The notes under the pieces: generated by a model | Told to the model about the DNA's origin: nothing | The model's database searches: none | What the model saw: only the letters and a program-made list of their open reading frames with translations | Origin: Arabidopsis thaliana | Taxonomy: Eukaryota > Streptophyta > Magnoliopsida > Brassicales > Brassicaceae | Direction: 5' to 3' | DNA length: 64,000 nucleotides | Assembly (NCBI RefSeq): GCF_000001735.4 | Contig: NC_003070.9 | Location: forward strand, 22,429,971-22,493,970 | In this document: piece after piece, positions 1 through 19,417 of the stretch | How positions within the stretch are numbered: position 1 is the stretch's first letter | Layout of the letters: each line of letters begins with the position of its first letter | Translations under genes and position numbers: made by a program

Positions 1-1122
1 TTCCCACCAAAACCCTAACCCTGATCTGTTATCTTGGTTTGTGGGAAGAGATGGATGCTGATTGTGAAGGAGAGAGGAGACAACGTGATCGACAGAGGAA
101 TGACCGAAAGAGTAGAAAGAAGCATGGGAGTGGGAAGAAAGAGGAGTTGCTAAGATTGCGATTTGAGTCCCCGGAGAGAGGAGACAGAGCTCTGAAGCTT
201 TGTGGAAGAGTCCGCTTTTGCGTTTTGTGAAAGCAACTGCTCTCACGTTCTTATCTTCGATTCTCTTCATCTCTATCTTTCTTTTTGTGCCTCCCATATT
301 GAAACTTCAAAGGAAGAAAGCCAAATTACAGACAGAGATTGTTTGAAACTTGTAGAAAGCTAATTACACAGAAAGACAGAGATTGTTTTCATCGTCCTCT
401 CTTTATACTAGTGTACTCTCTTCCCATATCTCAACTTTTTACATTATTGATTCATTCTCTATTAAGAAAATTTCCATAATGGGTTGTTTCCTTTTGTTTT
501 TTTTTGGCAAAGGGGTTGTTTCCTAAGATTACCTTTTTTTGGAACTATTTTGGTAAAATACATAAGAGTACTACTCTTTTCTACTTGTTTTTCCTTTTTT
601 TATGTTCACATTCTCTCATATGCCAAAACCCTAACCTTAGAGACGGTTTCTTGCGCGACAAGAGACACTCTATATCGTCTCTTTCCTCTGTTTGTCGAGT
701 GGCTAAGATGCGATTATGGACAGAGGAGTCGTTGAAACTAATATTTGGTAGAGGTTATTAAATAGTTCGCAGTGGAGACATTTAGGGGTCGTGAATTGAG
801 ATTATAAGATAACCCATTGAAACTAGGGTTTTGCAATTACACAAATTTAAATATGAGGAAAATTTGACACGTGATACCGAAAGGATGATTTGAATTGCAT
901 GAGTATATAAATAGTTGCAGAATATGACATATTAACAATAGTTCATGGGACATGGTGGATTAGGTGTAAAGGTTTATTTAACCTAACCCTAAATCACACC
1001 CCGGTATGGGCAAATATGTTGCTTGACAGATGGTATTGAATTACTATTTTTGCAAATGTAAATGATTTCTATAGCTTCTTAATTTTTTAGTTTGTTTGGG
1101 TCCTTTAAAGTTTATGAACGTG
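1..1122. other. Intergenic stretch with no recognised gene
   Basis: No protein family is recognisable here. Two short plus-strand open frames (39-230, rich in Arg, Lys and Glu, and 504-761) lack homology I can name. Two telo-box motifs (AAACCCTAA) lie at 10-18 and 626-634. The right end is the 3' flank of RECQ4B. Confidence 0.5.
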
Positions 1123-8059
<6,937 letters not shown>

Positions 8060-8879
8060 AAACTTATTTAAGGATGGTATACACTCAAACGCCTTGGCAA
8101 CTTTCAACCAATTTGTTTGAGGAAAGTGACTTCTGGAATTATTAACTTCATGGAGATGACTCCCACTGCATTTACACAATCAGGAAGAATAAAACAAAAG
8201 ATCCGTGAAAAGTTCTTTATAAAACCAAAATGGACAGGGATATGATCAATTTTGCCTCATTTTATTAGCACCGATCATAGATTTACATGCCAAAGAGCTT
8301 CCAGCAAATTTATCTCCTCTTGTCACCACCATTTACTGTACAAAAACAAAACAAGTGGCATTGCGATTAGTTGAATCTGATGAAATTGTAACATAAACTG
8401 CAGAAATTGCATACTGTACCAGCTGGAAGATACAATTGTGCCGATTTTGAGCTGTAATCATGATCGCTATGACAATTACAATACACCACAACGAATTTGA
8501 CGATTAATTTCAAAATCTATGCATAGGAAAACGAAGAACTAACCAAATCCAGAAGCTAATAAGTTCTCCAACTAGAAGATGAAGCGATTCTGCTATAACT
8601 AACGAAAATTCCTCTTTACACACAGACGAACACCGAACAATACACTCAAAAATTATTCGCAAATGAATCGGTGTGAGAAAAAGCGAACAAAAACCCCTAG
8701 AAATGACTGGGAAACGGGAAGATCGAGATTACATTTTCAAACAGATGAAACTCTAGTGCTTCTGCGGCGAAATAGTGAAACTCCGGCGACGAAACTTTTC
8801 CGGTAAGATCACGAGGCGAGAGAGAAGAAAGAGCGCGTCTCCAATTACAGCTTTCTGCGATTTTCGTATGGCGGGATAG

Positions 8880-9427
8880 TTAAAAAGGTTCACTCTCTCT
8901 CTCCCTCACTTTCACAGACATCAAAAACAAATATATTTTGATTTCAAAGGAAAATAATTCCATGTATCGGTTTTAAATCCATATTTTAAAAACAGCAACG
9001 ATAAATTTTTGAAAAATTATAACATGACAAAATAGTATTACACGAGATTTCAATTTCACAAGTATAAAAATGTTGTAAATTGTAATTTTTAAGCTCTGTT
9101 TGTATATGAAAATTAATTAGCAAAATAAACAAGGTGAAATCTGAGGTAATTTGCAAAATAGACCATATAATATACAAAATATTTTATTCGCCCAAACCGA
9201 ACTTATCATCAAACCAGTTTGTTCTTTCTTCTACTGCAGATTTTACAAGATTTTCAGAAGCAAAATTCCAAAGCATTTATGAGACTAACCTTAAAAATTA
9301 TGACCAAGAAAAGAAAATAAGAACTCAACACAGAGCAAGAGACAAATTCGACAGACCAACGAAAACTTTTTTTTCTTTTTTTTTTGGTTTTAGAATACTT
9401 TCGTGAAAAGAAAATCAATCTTTTTTT
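8880..9427. other. Spacer between the SnRK2.10 3' end and the RECQ4B promoter
   Basis: This AT-rich sequence should hold the 3' UTR of SnRK2.10 on its right and the RECQ4B promoter on its left. A CT-rich tract near 8890-8910 sits upstream of the presumed RECQ4B transcription start. No gene is seen. Confidence 0.5.
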
Positions 9428-11926
9428 TTAACTGACTCGGACTTCTCCCATGCTAGCATGCACTTGCTTCACCGTCTTATCATACTCATCTTCTTCGTCT
9501 TCTTCTTCTTCTACTTCCTCAACTTCTTCCTCTGCATCTTCCTCCTTGCCCTCGGCATCTTCTCCTCCTCCCCACCCAAATGCTCCAATCGACCGAGAAA
9601 CACGAGCTGGAGTTTTTGCCTCTTCCACAATCTTCATTATCTCTTCGACGCTTTGGAGTGAGAATGTCGGGTTCTCTTTCCTGAAGTATGCAGCTTGAGC
9701 TATTTCTGTAAGTTCCCTTGGCAGGTTCTTTAGGAACCATGGATGTTTCTTGATGTCACCTATCGTAATCCTCTGACAAGAAAAATGATAAGTTATACAA
9801 GTAATTATCTCAAAAAGGATGGACAAGCTTTTCGACAGAGTGATGATACCTTATTCGAGTTGGTGACAAATATACGGGAGAGGAGATGTTTGCAATCTTG
9901 TGAGATATGGACATAGTCCGGGATCTTGTACTTGACAGCCATTATTCTCTGTAACAATGTGGCACAACGATCAGTGGTGGTGTCGTGTCAACTCTTAAGC
10001 AAAGAATGCAAAAACAAAGAAACCTACTTGTATTGTTTTTTTGAAGTTTTTGGGATCCTCTTGGTCTTCAAATGGGTATGCTCCCACCAGCATGACATAA
10101 AGAGTCACACCACAAGACCATACATCAGCCATCTGAGTGAGAAGGAAGAATATAAGTACCAAAACTCTGATGATTTCTGTGAAGTTGATGTTTCCAAATC
10201 CAAACAATAAGATCATAACAATTTCATAGAGCATATGGGTCAAGATAAGTATTTGGGATCCATTGCGTTTCTAAAAAATTCTTTATGCATGGCTCAAGGC
10301 TAGAAAGCTTATAATTATCAATGAACAAACGCACTTAAAGAGTCGAGAAATGCAAAAAAGGAATGGCGATTAAATGATAAAAAATGGAAAAATAACACAT
10401 TCTGGTCCTGGATAATTAAAAAGACATGTTTACTGCCCAAATCTATCAAGGCCACAGCAGATATCTGCCAATATGGGCGATACCTTCTTGATGTATAAAC
10501 ATATTATGCATGAGAAAAAGTTGAAAGAGCTACATTACTACGCAGGAAATTTTTTCAAACTATGATGTCTCTATCAAGATGCTAAGCATACTTGATATAC
10601 TAATACTTGCAAACCAATAAGATTACCTTGCCATCATACTCTCCGCGAGAAAGAACCTCAGGTGCAATATATGCTGGAGTTCCAACAGTTGATTTGGGCA
10701 TAGAGTGCAACAGTGAGGACTACAAAAGAAGAAAAATAGCTCACATGGAAGTGACAAGGGGCCTCGCAAATGGAGGGAAAAAGAAGAAAGAGGAGCTTGT
10801 TACAACAGGATAAATTAAGAAATCACTAGCACATTCAAGTGCATGCTGGAGATATATGGCAGACCTTGGAATAACCAAAATCACAGATCTTCAGGCGTGG
10901 AGCAGGACTTCCATCTAAGAGGGTATTTTCAAGCTTCAGATCTCTGTGGCATATTTGCTGTGACAATAAGGAACTAATGCAAGTAAAGGACTGATACCGC
11001 AGAAATTATGTATATCTGTGAAGTTAAAAAAACTTCGTAACCCATTTCTTTCTCTTACCATAGCATGACAATAGCTGACTCCTGAGATAAGCTGCTGGAA
11101 AAAGTATCTTGCCTGAAAACAAAGATGTGCACAAAAAGCTATCATAATCGGAGAAGCTGCTCCAAATGATTTACAACACATATTCCTTTTGCTTCCTGTA
11201 CTACAAAACACAAATATAATTCTACAAGATTTCCGCTTTCCTTTCCACTCAATTAATCTCAGACCACAATACAACTCTGAAATTGATCATTTAGTACACC
11301 ACCATGACTTAAAATCTTTAAATGCCAGGGGAAGCTCACCTCATCCTCACTGAATCTTCCAGCGCTACATATACGCTCAAATAGCTCACCGCCAGCAGCA
11401 TATTCCATAGCAATGGCGATGTGCGTTGGTGTCAAAACCACCTGGAAATGCCACAACAGTGAACTTAGGATACCAACTTCCGCTGAGACTAATCACCATC
11501 GGTTTAAACATGACACCATGAAGCCATGGAAAAAATGCAGTTACCTCCTTAAACCGGATAATATTGGGATGACGAAGTGATCTGTGGTTAATAATCTCTC
11601 TCGCCACGTTCTCATCAATCTATTCACCAAAACAAAACCAGAAAAAAAAGGATTGAAAATCACATACTCAATCTTTGATCTTATAAGACAATGAACCAGT
11701 ACTATGCTCACAAAAGTAAGAATCCCAGATAAACGAAGCAGAAGAACACTCCAACTTGCAAAATTGCACACGTAAAAGGAAGTAATTTGAGAGTTAGAAG
11801 AAGAACCTTAGGTCCACGCTCGATGTACTTCATAGCAACGAGTTCCTTGGAGTTTTTGACTCTCATGAGCCTCGCCACTCCAAAATTCCCAGCACCGATG
11901 TCTTTAACAAGCTCGTACTTGTCCAT
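9428..11926 (-). CDS. SNRK2.10: SnRK2-type Ser/Thr protein kinase SnRK2.10
   Basis: Nine exons were joined: 11926-11807, 11619-11545, 11441-11340, 11112-11059, 10957-10865, 10719-10627, 10132-10028, 9948-9850 and 9772-9428. They give 361 codons plus stop, the usual SnRK2 length. Visible features are the Gly-rich loop GAGNFG, the ATP-binding Lys33 in AMKY, the catalytic HRDLKLEN with Asp123, DFG at 143-145, and an activation segment with Ser158, Thr159 and the GTPAYIAPE motif. The C-terminus carries a long Glu/Asp run, typical of the SnRK2 subclass activated by osmotic stress but not by ABA. From knowledge of the family, SnRK2.4 and SnRK2.10 act in salt and osmotic responses in roots and target the mRNA decapping protein VARICOSE. 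All introns use GT-AG ends, and exons 1-8 are whole numbers of codons. Confidence 0.97.
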
Positions 11927-12140
11927 TTTCTCGTAGCGAAATCAAACAACAAGCCTAATTTCCACTACACAAAGTCACAAACCCAGAAAATCAAGGGATG
12001 CGATTCAGAGGTTTTTCGCGATGGCTAAAAAAGGCACAAAGTGATAGAATGAGATTTTGAAAGCAAAAGCGAAATTGTCGATATCCTTTTTTCTTATCCG
12101 TGAAGAAATTCCAAAAGAAGATATGATTACGAATTACAAT

Positions 12141-12162
12141 GATGATGATGATGATGATGATG
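12141..12162. repeat. (GAT)n microsatellite upstream of SnRK2.10
   Basis: About seven copies of the GAT triplet lie some 215 bp upstream of the SnRK2.10 start codon, probably in its 5' leader or core promoter. Confidence 0.85.
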
Positions 12163-12369
12163 CCGTAATAATCTCCATCGTTCCTTGCTGGCTTCTTCTC
12201 TCGAAGTCACGATGGCTCTTATTTTTTTATTATTTAAGTAATAGTTTACTTATTGAATTATTTTTGGTTAATTTAAGAGGTATATTAATAAATGTGGGAC
12301 CTACAAATTCCAATTCTATCGGTTCTTTAGTGACTGAGACGTCGCTATATGTGAAAAGGATATTTTAGT

Positions 12370-14226
12370 TGTCACAGAATTGCGTCTATTTCTTATTTTT
12401 TCATCTTTTTGCAATTTGCCGATTCTACGAGAACATCATTTGTTTATTGGATATGCTTTTTTTAAAGAATCAAGAGAATACGAAAACAACTTGTACTCAA
12501 GAATGTTTACTATAATTCTCTAGTGGATCTTTATAAGAGCTGGAGATTAGTTTGGATTTTATCTTAAAGTATCCAGTTATCAAAAAATGAGATTGTTAGG
12601 ACTTTTTTTACCCGAGAGTATTTAGTTACAAAAAAGAAAGTTAGTTTAATATTAGATAAACTATAATTGCAACTAACGGTCAGTAGAAAGCTATATAAGT
12701 TATATAACGAATCTGAATATGACTTAGTTATCTTGTTGGATTGTCTAGATATGTTTTTGCCTTTTACGGAAAGATTCGATTTGGAACAACTTCTGAATTA
12801 ACCTGAAAAACGTAATTAAACATTGACTTGTTGGTTGTTTGTAGAATGGTTGGTTTATACTTTCCGAATGTGGCTATGTGAAATCACATTTTGATTATAT
12901 GTATAAAGTTGAGATATAATTTTAAAATTTGCAAAAAATTATTAGTTTTGTTAAAATAATAGGAGATGCAAACTAAATAAATTCTCTTCTTAACTAAAAA
13001 AGCAATAGATTTGTTACATTGAATGATGGATAGATTTGTGAGTTGTGACTTTGCTTAAGCTACCCCAACAGATAACGGATATATCATATAGATGTTGAGT
13101 AAGAAAGAAAAAAAAACATTTACGATTGCATTCTCGTAATGGGCTTTATGATTTTAAGGCCCAATAGATGAAGTAAGGCTAATGCACAACTTTAAGAAAC
13201 GTAATTCTAGCAAGTGTTTATCGACTGCGTTGTAGGTTTCTTGTGTTCGTGGCACTATGGATTAGGTTTTAATATGGTTTCTAATTTCGTTGATTTCAGT
13301 GGCATAAGTCCAGTTGTTGCTTGTGGCAAACTGTTTCATGTACAAAAACACTTACATCATTACTAAATTATGTCATGGGTTTGGTTTCGTTAACAATAAG
13401 TCAATCTCCTTGATGAGTTTTATCTATATGATTATCTATTTGTCTATTTGCAACATGTAGTAGATTGAAATGGGGCTGCAAAATATGCTCTTGCAATTCC
13501 TAGTTAGATCTAGCTTTTGATAATACGATTATCTAATTTGTCATTTCGATATGATAGATAGATTGTTTTTAAAAGAGATCTCAACCACTTTTCTTTAACT
13601 AAAATAAAAAATTTAGTCACTTTTTATTAAAAATAACTAAAAAGTTTTAAACCTATCAGGACACTTCCATCAACAGTATTTAAAAGAGATATTTATTATT
13701 AAAATAATACAAAGTGGTGAAAAGAAGAGAGAAGTGAGAATCGTCTCTGTTTTCAGAAACTCTGAAAAATGTTTATGGCCACGTGTTTTTCCAGAAATGA
13801 TTGATTTTATTCTTTTTATTAAAATTTAATACTTTATCTAAATTCAATTAAAATAAGCAATATTTTATTCATGAGAAACTCTTTTTTGAGAATCAACCGA
13901 TGTAGATGGTCTCATACTCTACTTTGTTGATTGTGTTTAAGTTTCTGAGGATTTTTCTACTTTCCGACGTTATGCCAAGAGGCTGGTCTTCACTAGAAAA
14001 CTACTTCCACCCAATTCAAGCAAGTATGACCTCTTCTCCCAACAATTTATTCATGTACTGAAAGGCCATTAGAAGTTGACTGAAGTGTGAAGGTGGAGAT
14101 TATGTATTCACTTGTTGATTTGGTATACATTCTATGTAAGGTTCAATTATTTACGTTATATAATTATAATGGAGTAATTTACAGTAATTGGGTTAAAATG
14201 GTTTGATTCGGTCAGGTTGATACGGT
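12370..14226. other. Long AT-rich intergenic region before FD2
   Basis: No supported gene was found. Around 13140-13165 two site-II-like motifs (TGGGCT and its reverse form GGCCCA) occur close together, a pattern usual in promoters of housekeeping genes. The region at 13560-13920 is AT-rich and partly self-complementary and may be an old transposon relic, but no clean ends could be defined. Confidence 0.4.
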
Positions 14227-14471
14227 TTGGAAGTTAAACCCGGCCTAGATATGATGTTACAACCAGTCCACATCTTTTATGATTTTAGTGGAACAAACGA
14301 AGAGTTATTTAGACGATACAAACAAGGTCCGAATAAGTGTGAGCTGTCCCAAGTAAGACCACGTAATACTCACCTCAACAAGATAGTGTTCTTAAAGTGT
14401 GTCAAACACAATCACACACACACAAATCATAAAACACAAAGACGATAATCCATCGATCCACAGAATAGACG

Positions 14472-14479
14472 CCACGTGG
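14472..14479. promoter_or_regulatory. G-box upstream of ferredoxin FD2
   Basis: A perfect palindromic G-box, CCACGTGG, lies about 120 bp upstream of the FD2 start codon. G-boxes bind bZIP and bHLH factors and are common in light-regulated photosynthesis genes, which fits a leaf ferredoxin. Use at this site is inferred. Confidence 0.6.
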
Positions 14480-14594
14480 TAGATAGGATTCTCACTAAAA
14501 AGTTCTCACCTTTTAATCTTTCTCCACGCCATTTCCACAAGCCATAATCCTCAAAAATCTCAACTTTATCTCCCAAAACACAAAACAAAAAAAA

Positions 14595-15041
14595 ATGGCT
14601 TCCACTGCTCTCTCAAGCGCCATCGTCGGAACTTCATTCATCCGTCGTTCCCCAGCTCCAATCAGTCTCCGTTCCCTTCCATCAGCCAACACACAATCCC
14701 TCTTCGGTCTCAAATCAGGCACCGCTCGTGGTGGACGTGTCACAGCCATGGCTACATACAAGGTCAAGTTCATCACACCAGAAGGTGAGCTAGAGGTTGA
14801 GTGTGACGACGACGTCTACGTTCTTGATGCTGCTGAGGAAGCTGGAATCGATTTGCCTTACTCTTGCCGTGCTGGTTCTTGTTCGAGCTGTGCTGGTAAA
14901 GTTGTGTCTGGATCTGTTGATCAGTCTGACCAGAGTTTCCTTGATGATGAACAGATTGGTGAAGGGTTTGTTCTCACTTGTGCTGCTTACCCTACCTCTG
15001 ATGTTACCATTGAAACCCACAAAGAAGAAGACATTGTTTAA
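14595..15041 (+). CDS. FD2: Chloroplast [2Fe-2S] ferredoxin 2 (leaf type)
   Basis: An intronless 148-codon gene. Residues 1 to about 52 are rich in Ser, Ala and Arg with few acidic residues, a typical stromal transit peptide. The mature protein begins near ATYKVKF. The plant-type 2Fe-2S ligands are Cys91, Cys96, Cys99 (in CRAGSCSSC) and Cys129. The mature part is strongly acidic, as needed for docking to photosystem I and ferredoxin-NADP reductase. It carries electrons from photosystem I to NADP reduction, nitrite and sulfite reduction and thioredoxin reduction. From recall this is FED A/AtFd2, the main leaf ferredoxin; FD1 is its paralogue in the duplicated block. The ATG follows an A-rich leader. 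Confidence 0.97.
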   Translation: MASTALSSAIVGTSFIRRSPAPISLRSLPSANTQSLFGLKSGTARGGRVTAMATYKVKFITPEGELEVECDDDVYVLDAAEEAGIDLPYSCRAGSCSSCAGKVVSGSVDQSDQSFLDDEQIGEGFVLTCAAYPTSDVTIETHKEEDIV

Positions 15042-15439
15042 GCCTCACCTACTCACCAGCTTTTGATGGTTTAAAAATCATGTCTTTATAAATTTCACAT
15101 TTTGGGTTGAGTTTGTTGTTACTAAAAACTATTGTTATCTGTTGTTATTGTTCCTGGTTTGGCTCACCATCAATCGATGACATTTTAAACTATGCAACTG
15201 CAAATTCTGCAACACTTTCGATGAGAATCTAACATTATCGTTTAAACATTGGAAATACATTTTCTTGAAGTCTAGCTAGCTTTGGTTTGTAGTTCTTATT
15301 CTGAACTCAACAATCATCAAAGTATCAAGAAAAATCCGATTTGCGAGCAATTGTGAAATCTTAGATTGATAAATTCTCTAGAAAGAACTATACATGTTAT
15401 TTGTAGCTATAGAAGAAACTATGGAATCTTATACTCTAA

Positions 15440-17090
15440 TTAAGCCCAAATGGCAAGAGAAGACATGAGTCCAGCTCCTAGGAACAACATTACATAAGAT
15501 ACAATTTGAAGCCTAAAGTTACACCTCATTTTTGTACTCAAGAAATCAGCAGCTATGAGATCCACTAAAGCCATGTACACAAGAATTCCGGCTGAGAGCG
15601 AGTCCAAGATACCTTCAGTGACCAATGCTCCGACACTGTGAGAATTGAAAGACGACGCCACTGCGGTTCCAATCCCGATCCCTATCGGGGTTGTGAGGGC
15701 GAAAAAACAAGCCATTATGGTCGCTGATTTGTTCCTGAATTGCGCTTGGGAGATGCATCCACCGAGCGCAAATCCTTCAAAGAATTGATGGAAGGATAGT
15801 GCTGCGATTAGAGGCCGGATTGTGCAAGGAGACTGAGATACTCCAAGGGATAGACCGATGATTATGGAATGTGACACAATTCCAAGCTCCAGAACCTAAC
15901 AGTATTAGCACAAATTTTGGAGCTTTTTTGAAGAAACCCAAATAGTATTTGCAACTCTGAAAGAATCAGAAAAAAAAAGAACAGAGCTTTGTACCTGAGA
16001 AACAACGATATGCCTAGCTCCATTAACAGCATCCAAACCCCCGTGTACGTGTCCATGTCCGTGTCCATGCCCGTGCCCATGAGCATGAGCATGACCAATG
16101 TCGATTTTACTGTGTCCTTCACATGAATCATGACCAGGAGGATGACTATGTCTATGATGAGCAGCATGAGCATGAATGCCAACAATGTGAATCCCACCAC
16201 TGTCTTCTTCACCAAACACTTTCCCATCATTCGTTCCTTCTCCAATCATGGGAACAACAATACCCGGTGATTGTTCACGGCCAAACGGTTCAACAGACTC
16301 ACTAGCTTCCCTCTCTTGCTTCCGTTCATAGTACTGAGTCCCCATGAAATCCACAAACAGAGTGATCAAAGCAGCAATCATCGCAAAGAATCCCGGGAAA
16401 GGAAACTTAGACCAAGGGAAATCCGGTAAGCACGGGTTCTTCAAAGCTTCCGTGCCACCCGCCAACATATGAACAAAACCCGTGGCGAGAATCACACCAG
16501 CTGCAAAAGCTTTAGCAGTCACAAAGAGATTACCATCAGTTTGAAGGAAACGACGGTTCCTGCCAATGAGTGGTATAGTTACACCAGCAGCTCCAGCTAA
16601 GAGAATCGAAGCAATGGCTACAAATTTAAGTAGAAATGCAGCGGAATCATCACGACAAAGATCTGACTCGCTAGCATTGCAAAGGACGTTAGATGAAGTA
16701 GCAGCCATTGCCTCAGGAACTATCTGCAAAATGGACTCTGTTGCTGTTTTTAAAAAAAACAGAGGACCATTTAACAAATCAAGCATATCAGAGCAAATTC
16801 AATATTACATTAGTAAATAAACCTAGCAATGGATAAGAAATTGCGAGACTTTGAATCAAATCACATGTAAAGACATCAAAATATGAACCTTTAAGTCAAA
16901 TGAAATAGTTGACGAAGTGTTCGATGAAATACCTGAGAGAGACTTTGTTTCTGATCCGAACAAGTATAGAGGAACCAGTTTCCAAAGAACCTAAATAAGA
17001 AAACCCAGAATCAGTTTCGGTAATCAAAACAACAAACTTCAATCGAAACAATCAAAATTCTGATTGATTACGAACATCGACGAAGAACAT
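15440..17090 (-). CDS. IRT3: ZIP-family zinc/iron transporter IRT3
   Basis: Four coding exons (17090-17076, 16990-16933, 16743-15995, 15895-15440) give 425 codons plus stop, matching the length I recall for IRT3. The first exon holds only five codons. The protein has about eight membrane spans. A long cytosolic loop between spans 3 and 4 contains a dense His-Gly run (alternating [10 protein letters not shown] type), a metal-binding feature of ZIP proteins. Span 4 carries the signature His in [12 protein letters not shown] and span 5 carries HQFFEG, the pore residues of the family. Known role: uptake of zinc and iron at the plasma membrane, induced by zinc shortage through bZIP19 and bZIP23. 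Two matching promoter elements are listed separately. Confidence 0.96.
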
Positions 17091-17246
17091 TTGGGGTCTA
17101 AGATGTCCTCGGGATCATGAAAAGTGAAGAAATAACGTAGGATTCTCGCAATCCGAAAAAACACGAATGGGAATTAAATATGAGAATCAGACAGATCCAT
17201 CTGATGATGAAATCAGACAAAAGCAAGTTGGAGAAAGATACAAGTA

Positions 17247-17256
17247 ATGTCGACAT
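17247..17256. promoter_or_regulatory. Zinc-deficiency response element, proximal copy
   Basis: The sequence ATGTCGACAT matches the bZIP19/bZIP23 site RTGTCGACAY exactly and is palindromic. It lies about 157 bp upstream of the IRT3 start codon. Confidence 0.85.
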
Positions 17257-17344
17257 CGTGAGGAAGTTTGCAGTTGAGAAACGGGTTAGAGTCTTGGCAT
17301 AGAAGATACAATTCTTCCGAATATTGTAGCCACACGCCAACTAA

Positions 17345-17354
17345 ATGTCGACAT
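17345..17354. promoter_or_regulatory. Zinc-deficiency response element, distal copy
   Basis: A second perfect ATGTCGACAT, about 255 bp upstream of the IRT3 start codon and 98 bp from the first. Paired elements are typical of strongly zinc-responsive ZIP promoters. Confidence 0.85.
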
Positions 17355-18037
17355 TTTGTTGTAATTTCATTTTTTATTCATCTTTTTTTTTTGGGTTAAA
17401 TACAATATTACCCTTCATCAATACTTTTTGGATTGTAAAACATATTGGGTTTGAATGGTAACACAATACACTTTTGTACAGTTTTGATAGTTATCAATCA
17501 TAAAAACTTTATCAAAAACGTTACAAAAAGTTTTACTCTCAGCTTTTTTTGTAGAGCTCGTTCTAAAAGTTTTGCACTGTTCCGATAAAGCTAACATCTA
17601 AAATATTTATACAACTTTTGGTTACCAATCAGATCCATTATTTGATTAAAAAATGTAATGGTTACGGTACTAGTAAAGTATATCTCACAGTTGAAAACTT
17701 GAAATAGTAAAAAAAAAGTATCCCTACCTAAACCCATTTGGCCTATTGCAAATTTGCAATAATACATCATACTTTTAGCTTATGAGCATCTCGAACAGGT
17801 AGATGTTGAATTATATTTTAATCTTAGGTATATACTGTATGTTGTAATTTAATTGTGTATGGAACATGAAAAAGAGTGAAGAAATCACCAGAGAATTGTT
17901 TGACCTTAAGAACGGTAACTATCTCCCAAGTGCAAAGTAACTTTTATATTTAAGAGTATAGTCACTCAACTACAAGAGACAAAACACACATTCACCATGA
18001 CAAAAACAACCATTATTACCGAAGAGCAAAACACACA
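17355..18037. other. Spacer between IRT3 promoter and zeta-COP 3' end
   Basis: AT-rich sequence with no reading frame of note. It should contain distal IRT3 promoter and the 3' UTR of the zeta-COP gene. Confidence 0.45.
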
Positions 18038-19417
18038 TCATTTCATAAGTGACCTTGTCAAATGTTCTCTTGCAGTCGCGAGTGCTTGACTTATCGTCTG
18101 AAGGAAAAAAAAAACACCGCAGAGAAATGTATCAAGTTCATTAGTGATGGTGTTACTTGAGAGTTCGGATCAATGTAACTATTTCAAAGTTTGTATCAAG
18201 ATGATGTAATTATCAAGAAAAATATGATCACAATTTCAAAACCACTGTACCTGCTCGGATAGAGGAGCGTTAGGGTCAGTGCTATTGATCCCTGCTTTAC
18301 CTGCTATTACATTTGCATCCGTCTCCAGAACAATACTGAAATATAAGATAGTTTTATTTGACTATGTAACCTATGAAACAGTCCATTTATGATCTAATGG
18401 TTTTAGTAATGTCGAAAAGAAGATTTTTTTTTATACCCGCCATCGATAATTTCATCAAAGCTTAGAAAGATGAGATCAAGGTTGTCTAGTGCCTCTCTCT
18501 TATCAACATTGCTTCTGTAATTTGGGTTCAGAAGAGAGGAAGATCGAAAATTTGAGCGAAGTTGGGAATGTAGAAATAATATAACAAAAATTTGAAGCTA
18601 TGATTAGACAAACCTAAGGAGAAGGGTCACTGCATCAAAGAGTCCCTCAAGCACACTGGCTAAGATAAGCTCGTTTTCCTCTTCACCGCCCGTAACAAAG
18701 AAATGGAGATCTTGCACAAATTTGTACACAACAATGTTGTTCTCCAGTGCTGTCACTTCCACTACATATCAAGAACTAGCAATTGTAATGACGGAAAAGA
18801 TTTGATAAAAGATACTCAACAAGTACACTATGAAGTATCTAAAACATGGTTGATGTCGAAATCTACCTTCGGTCCTAGCATTTGTTTTCTGAGTCTTTGT
18901 AAACACGGATTTTTCGAACGCTTCCTGAGCTGAATTTGTTGGCCAGTCATCTGAGTAATACTTAACCGCTACACGCTTTCCTTCAGAATCCAAAAGCAAG
19001 ATGTTTTTCACTTTTGGGGGCAATTCCTAAATGTAAGTAATGAAAACACAGAATAGAATAAAGATTAAGAGATATTGAAAATCACCAACCAAAAGATGTA
19101 ACAGAACATGAATCAGTGAACAGTAACAATCTCTTTTCTGTATATAGTACAATTAGCTATCCACAATTGTCTAACACCTAATGAGTGATTATCTGAAAAT
19201 CATGCGTAACTTCAATCAAATTTTTTATATGACTAAAGATTTAAGACGATCGTATCTATAGATGAAAACAATTACAAAATCTGAAATTTGTCACTTCTCA
19301 CATGCATGTAAAGTATTACAATATCGCAGATAATAAAACATAGGAATGATCGGTGCAATAGAAACAGAGAAGAAATCTCTGAAATAAAAGAAGTTTAGAA
19401 AAATAGATTCATACCAT
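18038..19417 (-). CDS. Coatomer (COPI) zeta subunit
   Basis: Six coding exons (19417-19415, 19026-18867, 18761-18614, 18514-18437, 18335-18251, 18097-18038) join to 177 codons plus stop. The first coding exon is only the ATG itself, directly followed by a GT donor. The product starts [20 protein letters not shown] and has the longin-like fold sequence of zeta-COP and AP sigma subunits, with [20 protein letters not shown] in the middle and a C-terminal helix ending SLMK. It partners gamma-COP in the coat of vesicles moving from Golgi to ER. Length and sequence fit the plant family. From recall this corresponds to AT1G60970. Confidence 0.94.

Noticed and set aside
9450-9698. Plus-strand frames rich in Ser or Phe opposite SnRK2.10
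   Set aside because: They are antisense to the Glu/Asp-rich SnRK2 tail; low-complexity GAA/GAG codons give open frames on the other strand.
13560-13920. AT-rich, partly self-complementary stretch as a MITE
   Set aside because: Candidate ends do not pair well and no flanking duplication is visible.
14513-14776. Minus-strand frame over the FD2 start
   Set aside because: Antisense of the FD2 transit peptide; no family match.
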